NCBI GenBank assembly: GCA_032052615.1
Contig: DAMBWF010000002.1
Location: 248,001-312,000 of the forward strand
From: Pseudomonas_T sp032052615
GTDB taxonomy: Bacteria; Pseudomonadota; Gammaproteobacteria; Pseudomonadales; Pseudomonadaceae
Direction: 5' to 3'
Length of the DNA: 64,000 nucleotides
Part shown: piece by piece, positions 59,378-64,000 of the stretch
How positions within the stretch are numbered: position 1 is the first letter of the stretch
Layout: the number at the start of each line of letters is the position of its first letter
The notes under the pieces: model-generated
What the model was told of the DNA's origin: nothing
Seen by the model: only the letters and a program-made list of their open reading frames with translations
Databases searched by the model: none
Program-made: the position numbers and the translations under genes

Positions 59378-60159
59378 GCGGGGCTTCTCTCGTATCGCTC
59401 GGCGAAGACCCGCGCCAGCACATGCTCGCGGGCCTCGATGAACAGGGGGTCGGACTTAATCGAGCGAACGCTCTCCCCGGCCCCGTGGCGACGGCCGAAG
59501 TCGAGGGTCAGGCGCTCGACGATGCGCCCGGGGCCTGGCGCCAGGAGGATCAGGTCGGTGGCGAGGAAGACCGCTTCCTCGATGTCGTGGGTGATCAGGA
59601 ACACCGGCTTGGCGGTGCGCCGCCAGACCTGCAGGAGCAGCGCCTGCATCTGTTCCCGGGTGAAGGCGTCGAGCGCCCCGAACGGCTCGTCCAGCAACAG
59701 CAGGCGCGGGTCGGCGGCCAGGGCGCGGGCGATGCCGACCCGCTGCTTCTGCCCGCCGGAGAGTTGCCAGACGCGCCGCGTGGCGAGGTCCGCCAGGCCC
59801 ACCAGGGCCAGCAGCTCCCGGGCCCGTGCTTCCCGCCGCGCGCGCGGCACGCCGGCCAGGCGGGGGCCGAAGGCGACGTTGTCCAATACGTTCTGCCAGG
59901 GCAGCAGGGCGTCATCCTGGAATACCACGCCGCGCTCGGCGGACGGCCCGACCACCGCCGCGCCGTCGAGGCTGATGCGCCCGGCGCTCGGCGCGACGAA
60001 ACCGGCGATCAGGTTGAGCAGGGTGGTCTTGCCGCTGCCCGACGGTCCCAGGGCCACCAGCAATTGCCCGGGTCCGAGGTCGAGGGACAGGTCGGCCAGG
60101 ACCGGCTCGGGCTGGCCGGGGTAGTGGGCGCTCACCCGGTGCAGGTGCAAATGGGCCAT
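59374..60159 (-). CDS. tauB: Taurine ABC transporter ATPase
   Basis: 261 residues from MAHLHLHRVSAHYPG. Walker A GPSGSGKTT, Q-loop VVFQDDALLPWQNVLDNVAFG, signature LSGGQKQRVGIARAL, Walker B LLLLDEPFGALD, switch His VFLITHDIEEA. The start lies 23 bp after tauA. The open frame continues upstream across tauA in another frame; that extension is not real. Confidence 0.96.
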   Translation of the reverse strand: MAHLHLHRVSAHYPGQPEPVLADLSLDLGPGQLLVALGPSGSGKTTLLNLIAGFVAPSAGRISLDGAAVVGPSAERGVVFQDDALLPWQNVLDNVAFGPRLAGVPRARREARARELLALVGLADLATRRVWQLSGGQKQRVGIARALAADPRLLLLDEPFGALDAFTREQMQALLLQVWRRTAKPVFLITHDIEEAVFLATDLILLAPGPGRIVERLTLDFGRRHGAGESVRSIKSDPLFIEAREHVLARVFAERYERSPA

Positions 60160-60182
60160 GGGGCGCTCCTCGCCGGTGCCGC

Positions 60183-61160
60183 TCAGGGCAGGAACCGGCT
60201 GCTGACGAAGGGGGAATAATCGTCGCGGACGCGGTCCACCTTGCCTTGTACCTTGAGGAAGGCGGCGGTGGCGGCGATGTCGCGAGCGGTCTCGCCGTCC
60301 AGCAGCGATTTCTGCGCGGCGGCCTCCGGAAAGGCCGAGCCGGCCAGCAGGGCCGGCACGTCCTTGGGATCGGCGCCGGTCAGCCGGGCGATCTTCGCCA
60401 CGTTCTCGGAGCCTTCGCCCCAGGCCGAAGGGTTGGCGTTGTAGTCGGCGAAGGCCCGCAGGCTGACCTGGGCGAACCGCGCCAGCACTTCGGGGTGCTG
60501 CTCGGCGAAGTCCTTGCGCGCCACCCAGACCTCGAAGGTCGGCGCGCCCCACTGGCCCACTTCGGCCGCGTCGGTCAGTACCTTGCCGGTCTTCTGGATT
60601 TCCCCCAGGGCCGGCGACCAGACGAACGCGGCGTCGATATCGCCGCGCTTCCACGCGGCGGCGATCTCCGCCGGGTTGAGGTTCACCACCTTCACCTCGC
60701 CGGGCGCGATGCCCCAATGCTTGAGTGCACCCAGCAGGCTGTAGTGGGAGGTGGAAACGAACGGCGTGGCGAGGGTCTTGCCGCGCAGGTCCTGGGGCGT
60801 GTCGATGCCGCTGCCGGTGCGCGCCACCAGTGCCTCGGCCGAATGAATCTGCGCGGATACGATGAACGCGACCAGGGGCAGGCCGCGGGTCGCCGCGGCG
60901 GCCAGGGGGCTGGAACCGATATTGCCGATCTGCACGTCGCCCGAGGCGAGGGCGGTGAGTACCTCCGGCCCGCTGTTGAAGCGCCGCCAGTCCAGGGGTT
61001 GGCCGATGGCCTTCTCGTAGGCGCCATCCGCCTGGGGCGCCTTGGTGGGGTCGATGCCGGTCTGGTAGCCGATGGTGATGTCGGCGGCCTGGGCGACACC
61101 GCCCAGCACGACCAGGGACAGGGCCGCCAGCAGGCGGCGGGGGAACGCGAAGGGGATCAT
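60183..61160 (-). CDS. tauA: Taurine-binding periplasmic protein
   Basis: 325 residues from MIPFAFPRRLLAAL (ribosome binding site GAGGAG); a longer start 18 codons upstream is possible but less signal-like. Signal peptide to about 25 (GVAQAAD). TauA marks: ITIGYQTGIDPTKAPQADG, IGNIGSSPLAAAATRGLP and AFVWSPALGEIQKTGKVL. First gene of tauABCD, preceded by an AT-rich promoter with an inverted repeat. Confidence 0.95.
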   Translation of the reverse strand: MIPFAFPRRLLAALSLVVLGGVAQAADITIGYQTGIDPTKAPQADGAYEKAIGQPLDWRRFNSGPEVLTALASGDVQIGNIGSSPLAAAATRGLPLVAFIVSAQIHSAEALVARTGSGIDTPQDLRGKTLATPFVSTSHYSLLGALKHWGIAPGEVKVVNLNPAEIAAAWKRGDIDAAFVWSPALGEIQKTGKVLTDAAEVGQWGAPTFEVWVARKDFAEQHPEVLARFAQVSLRAFADYNANPSAWGEGSENVAKIARLTGADPKDVPALLAGSAFPEAAAQKSLLDGETARDIAATAAFLKVQGKVDRVRDDYSPFVSSRFLP

Positions 61161-61502
61161 GACAAGGCTCCTCGCCGGACTGTCGAGCCAGCGACGGAAA
61201 CGCCACCGGGCCACGGAAAAGGAAAAAGAACGCTGCGATCCGGTGGTCCGGTGAGGAAAAGCTAAACGATCTAAAAATGAAGAAATAAATACTTATTTGG
61301 AATTAGCTTAAGCAGCTGCGTGCCCAGGTCGTTCGCGCGATGGCAAGCCCTGGTGCGCCGCCCCTGGCGCGACGTGCCAAGACCTCGGGAAAGCCGCTGG
61401 GCAGGCGGGCGCCGCCCTGGCGATGGGGAACGACGCGGCCCATTGCGCTGGCGGGCGAGGACGCCGAGACTGGCCCTTCTTCCCGTGTCAGGAGCGATAC
61501 AC
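61161..61502. promoter_or_regulatory. Divergent region between tauA and the DUF4124 gene
   Basis: 342 bp without a gene. Near tauA lies an AT-rich block (61260-61310) with AAATAA-ATAC-TTATTT (61283-61298), flanked by GCTAA (61261-61265) and TTAGC (61303-61307), a nested palindrome suited to a CysB or TauR-like regulator. The rest is GC-rich with no clear signal. Confidence 0.55.
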
Positions 61503-61970
61503 ATGGATGCCCGTTGGTTGTGCTCCCTCGCCTTGCTGCTGGTGGGTCCCCTCCAGGCCGCCAGCGTGCTCAAGTGCGTCGATGCCGCCGGCAATGTCAT
61601 CTTCACCCAGAAGGTCTGCCCCGACGGCTACCGGCTGGAGCGCGAGCTCGACGTGGTCAACGAAGCGCCCCGGGGCAGCGGGGCACCGGTTCTCATGGCC
61701 GAGCCCCCGCCGCCCGCGCCGGCCCAGCCGCCGGCCCCGGTGGTGGTCGCGCCGCCCCCCGCCATCACTCCGCCCCCCTTGCCGCCGCCCCGGGATTCGT
61801 CCTACGCGCGCCAGCCGGACCTGCCCTACCGTTACCCGCCGGCCTGGCCCTCGGCCCCGCTGTGGCGCTACCCCCCGCCGCCCCCGCCTCCACTCCCGCC
61901 GAAGGAGCCGCCTTCGCCACCTCCTCCGCCACCCCCGCCGGCGATCCGGGGGATGCCGACACGGGATTGA
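61503..61970 (+). CDS. DUF4124 protein with proline-rich tail
   Basis: 155 residues from MDARWLCSLALLLVG. Signal peptide (about 1-19, LQAAS), then a short DUF4124 domain (VLKCVDAAGNVIFTQKVCPDGY, about 21-42) with its two cysteines. The rest (from about 60) is low-complexity and proline-rich with long Pro runs. Exported to the periplasm or envelope. DUF4124 proteins are common in proteobacteria but have no known function. The Pro-rich part may be an extended spacer or bind the cell wall. Confidence 0.8.
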   Translation: MDARWLCSLALLLVGPLQAASVLKCVDAAGNVIFTQKVCPDGYRLERELDVVNEAPRGSGAPVLMAEPPPPAPAQPPAPVVVAPPPAITPPPLPPPRDSSYARQPDLPYRYPPAWPSAPLWRYPPPPPPPLPPKEPPSPPPPPPPPAIRGMPTRD

Positions 61971-61981
61971 GCGGCGAAGGG

Positions 61982-62463
61982 CTAATCGGGCGGGGAAACG
62001 CAGGGGTCGTCCTGCGTTTCGGCGTTGTTCGCACAGAGGCGTTGCACACATTGACTCTTCCAGCCGTCCGTTTCATGACGCATCTGGACGGGCAGGCGGT
62101 GTTGGCTGTCGGGGGTGGTACCCAAGGTAATGGAAAGCGTGGCCACATCGCCGTCCTGCTTGGCGGGGGTCGATGCGATATTGCCTGGCCAATCTTCGAG
62201 ATAGTCCTGGGCCTTCAGGAAGTAGTCCGATCCCGCGTCATCCTGCGCATGTCTTTCCTGAGCGCCTTGAGCCGTGAGGCCGAGACATAGGGCCGACAGG
62301 GTTTTCCTGTCCCTGCCAGGTTCCTGATTGGGCTCCAGCGATTTCAAATACCAACGATAAAACGCCACGCCCTTGTCTCGGGTTCCGCTGGGCCGACGAA
62401 GGTCGAACCGGGGCCGAGCAGCAACGCGAGCAGAAGCGCAAAAAAGGGAATTCGCTTAGGCAT
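61982..62463 (-). pseudogene. Frameshifted secreted protein (DUF3828-like)
   Basis: An ATG at 62463 opens a good signal peptide, MPKRIPFFALLLALLLGPGS, but the frame ends after about 39 codons. A frame shifted by one base carries on with KGVAFYRWYLKSLEPNQEPG, AGSDYFLKAQDYLEDWPGN and a cysteine-rich end (SQCVQRLCANN), about 130 residues. The two parts join if one base is restored near the CCC run at 62390-62392 (minus strand). The mature part resembles DUF3828-type small exported proteins; some sit beside secreted amidases as immunity-like partners. The frameshift could be real or a sequencing error. Confidence 0.6.
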
Positions 62464-62481
62464 GGGGTCGAACCGTCCTTT

Positions 62482-62940
62482 TCAATTGTTCTGTTTGAGC
62501 GATCGGTAGAGGGCGAATTCGGCTTCCTTGCCCTGTACGCGGGGTCGGGTAGAAGCCGTGTAGCTGCTTGAGTCAGCTACCCCGATACGCCCGTTGAACA
62601 TCGCCCTATGCCTGTCCTCGTGGCCAGGAATGCCTTGGATAATGACGATGTCGCCCACCACAGGGAAGATCGAGCCGGCCCTTCTGGAGATGCCCGCAGC
62701 GAGCGGTCGGCTCCGTGGCGATAAAATGAAATTCGCCCGCATGGCGATACGAACAGAAGGGCGCATCGCCTTGGCAGGGGTGTGATGCCTGCGAATCAAA
62801 GATGCGATGGATCTGCTCACGTCTTGCTTCACCAACGTCCCGGTTGTCGAGTTCGACCGAGGGCACAGCACGGGTCCCGCGTGCCCGAAGGTGCTGGGAG
62901 TCTACACATCGCGAAGGACGTAATCGTGGGAAAACACAAG
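62482..62940 (-). pseudogene. Decayed amidase/CHAP-like gene
   Basis: The 3' part encodes VVGDIVIIQGIPGHEDRHRAMFN and ends GKEAEFALYRSLKQ, the pattern of small secreted CHAP-like peptidoglycan amidases (GDIVVIQ..PGH..GH.AM.N). The upstream part, where the catalytic Cys should lie, is out of shape: the frame reads TPAKAMRPSVRIAMRAN and a Cys-Ala appears only in another frame. No good start or full-length frame exists. It is probably a remnant of an amidase gene followed on the same strand by the DUF3828-like remnant. Moderate certainty only. Confidence 0.45.
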
Positions 62941-62943
62941 GCA

Positions 62944-62969
62944 TTAAAAAACCGGCCTTTGGGCCGGTT
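62944..62969 (-). terminator. Rho-independent terminator reading leftward
   Basis: On the minus strand: AACCGGCC-CAAA-GGCCGGTT followed by TTTTTT. A perfect 8-bp stem with a 4-base loop. It lies just downstream of a tRNA-3'-end-like sequence and looks like the terminator of a former tRNA gene. Confidence 0.85.
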
Positions 62970-62990
62970 CTTCGTATTCACCTAGATGGA

Positions 62991-63008
62991 CAGGGACGGA
63001 ATCGAACC
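62991..63008 (-). other. tRNA 3'-end-like fragment, candidate attachment site
   Basis: The minus strand reads GGTTCGATTCCGTCCCTG, containing a T-loop (TTCGATT) and the following T-stem and acceptor bases as in Pseudomonas tRNA-Phe (from memory). The preceding bases cannot complete a T-stem and the expected GGCACCA end is replaced by TCCA, so there is no intact tRNA. GC content falls sharply on the right of this point. It fits the distal att site of an element integrated in a tRNA gene. Confidence 0.5.
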
Positions 63009-63135
63009 TAAAGAGCAAACTCTTATCTTAAGCGCTTTCGGTTGTTTGCTTTTTTGGCTATGCCTCCAAAAATGCCCCAAAAGAAAAAATCCCTACCTCT
63101 GCCATATTAGAAATATGAGGCTGAAGACTCTTTTT

Positions 63136-63531
63136 CTATAGTTTGTTGTTAGCATCAAGTCTATCCATCTGTCTCTTAATCAGTGATGAAATTACTGCCC
63201 CCATGCCACCACTAAAGAGTACGGATTGGATCTTGCTCAGTTGCTCGCTTGATAGCCATAGACATCTTTCTGGGAGCATATAGTGCAGTGCCCATATCAC
63301 TAAGCTACTCAAAAAAATCAGTGTAAAAACTGCGGCTATCCCGATAACAATCCAGCCATAAAAAACCAGCCATTTTCTATCGTTTCCTTGGCGTATATCA
63401 TCAAGGGATGACCAGTTTTTTTCTTCCTTTAGCGCCGCTGACTGATCAATCCAGCTTCCATTCGGAGGGATATCAGGAGGCGGAACGCCTTCACCATCAC
63501 TAGGCGGTCCGCCTGGAGGCTCCAAGTTCAC
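63136..63531 (-). CDS. Small membrane protein, candidate toxin of a Panacea pair
   Basis: 131 residues from a GTG at 63531, preceded by AGGAG; the start lies inside the end of the upstream Panacea gene (32-bp overlap). The N-terminus is proline-rich (PPGGPPSDGEGVPPPDIPP). A long hydrophobic region (about 54-84: FYGWIVIGIAAVFTLIFLSS) forms one or two membrane segments, and an amphipathic glycine-containing helix follows (LSKIQSVLFSGGMGAVISS), ending with basic residues. AT-rich and atypical in codon use for this genome. No family recognised. Partnering and overlap suggest a membrane-acting toxin. Confidence 0.7.
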   Translation of the reverse strand: MNLEPPGGPPSDGEGVPPPDIPPNGSWIDQSAALKEEKNWSSLDDIRQGNDRKWLVFYGWIVIGIAAVFTLIFLSSLVIWALHYMLPERCLWLSSEQLSKIQSVLFSGGMGAVISSLIKRQMDRLDANNKL

Positions 63532-63964
63532 GGTAATGGCTCCTGATCAGGTCGTCAGGAATCCCAATTTGGGATACTCCTGGTCTATATACGCTATCCC
63601 AAGGTGTGCCACTTTGGTGGGTCAGGTATGAGAGCTGAATTCCATTGAGATGCCCGTATTTATCGAAAACATCTCTTAAGAAATTCGCGTCATCTGGGGA
63701 CACGAATATCTTATTTTCGTCGCCGACTAGTGACAATGGGATGGGATCCCTCCCGAATCTCTTCGTCGCGTGATACAGATCAGGCATGACAGGGCCGTAC
63801 TGCCACGCCTCAATACGGTTTCTGAAAAGGTCAATATTCCGAAGGCCCAGGCTCCAGCCGTGAGCTATGTAAACCAGCTTCATTAGCTGCATGGGGGTAA
63901 GACTCTGCCCTTTGGCTTTTGCAATTTTTAGGATTGCATCAGCGACAGTGAGCACGTCGTACAT
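63500..63964 (-). CDS. panA: Panacea-domain protein (DUF4065/SocA-like), candidate antitoxin
   Basis: 154 residues with GGAGG upstream. The Panacea signature is clear: TVADAILKIAKAKGQSLTPMQLMKLVYIAHGWSLG at the N-terminus, RIEAWQYGPVMPDLYHATKRFG in the middle, and a late YGHLNGIQLSYLTHQSGTPW. Such proteins act as chaperone-like antitoxins (SocA; PanA of PanAT systems) that neutralise diverse toxins encoded next to them. Here the partner is a membrane protein. The gene is AT-rich and lies on the presumed integrated element. Confidence 0.85.
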   Translation of the reverse strand: MYDVLTVADAILKIAKAKGQSLTPMQLMKLVYIAHGWSLGLRNIDLFRNRIEAWQYGPVMPDLYHATKRFGRDPIPLSLVGDENKIFVSPDDANFLRDVFDKYGHLNGIQLSYLTHQSGTPWDSVYRPGVSQIGIPDDLIRSHYRELGASRRTA

Positions 63965-64000
63965 AAGCCCTCCTTTCAGCCTGAACAGGTCGTTGCAGAA

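Noticed and set aside
56316..59423. 1035-codon minus-strand open frame through OPT, tauD and tauC
   Set aside because: Runs out of frame across three well-supported genes; composition is Arg/Pro-rich low complexity typical of GC-driven open frames.
59374..61206. 610-codon reading of tauB with an N-terminal extension over tauA
   Set aside because: Only the last 261 residues are TauB; the extension is tauA read in a wrong frame. An ATG with normal spacing after tauA exists at 60159.
62991..63008. Complete tRNA gene
   Set aside because: Only the T-loop and part of the 3' end are present; no anticodon arm, D-arm or CCA can be built from the flanking bases.

Overview
The window is GC-rich chromosomal DNA from a Pseudomonas species. 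Gene order and protein sequences resemble the P. aeruginosa group. The left part follows the PAO1 block algC-dut-coaBC-radC ... rpmBG ... pauB-lrp-ydbH/ynbE/ydbL-dadA-ridA-dadX-pauR-cycB, and the middle follows the PAO1 block cysA-cysW-cysT-sbp-oscA-desA. These comparisons are from memory, not from a search. No rRNA, complete tRNA or CRISPR array is present.

Layout. 1-7 kb: algC (cut by the left edge, in a long membrane-anchored form), dut, coaBC, radC, and a dipeptide-type binding protein with a small SRPBCC-like partner. 7-10 kb: rpmB-rpmG with a clear promoter, structured leader and terminator, then a cupin divergent from an aldehyde dehydrogenase. 10-15 kb: MFS transporter, membrane protein, phospholipase D-type lipoprotein, FAD amine oxidase, lrp. 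15-22 kb: the YdbH-YnbE-YdbL envelope operon, the D-alanine catabolic operon dadA-ridA-dadX, pauR. 22-31 kb: cytochrome c5, a long acetyl-CoA hydrolase/transferase, LysR, MFS, a chemoreceptor, a Crp/Fnr regulator, an Mpo1-like enzyme.

From 31.8 to 61.2 kb sulfur acquisition recurs: sulfate ABC transporter with oscA, an RBBP9-type hydrolase with a degenerate sigma54-activator-like ATPase, a five-haem cytochrome that appears to fuse an alcohol-dehydrogenase cytochrome subunit to a TsdA-like thiosulfate dehydrogenase, metQ, a Cys/Met PLP enzyme, and tauABCD. The promoter regions of oscA, the hydrolase, metQ and tauA are strikingly AT-rich, which fits shared sulfur-starvation control (CysB-type, inferred). 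Between these lie desA, an HlyD/DUF2955 efflux pair, a PAS-GGDEF cyclase, an M14 carboxypeptidase, an unrecognised HDxxH protein coupled to a LysE exporter, an AraC regulator and an NhaD-type antiporter.

The right end (61.5-64 kb) changes character: a DUF4124 protein, a frameshifted secreted protein, a decayed amidase-like gene, then a tRNA-3'-end-like sequence with a terminator where GC content falls sharply. Beyond it lies a Panacea-domain gene overlapping a small membrane-protein gene, which looks like a PanAT-type toxin-antitoxin pair at the edge of an integrated element running out of the window.
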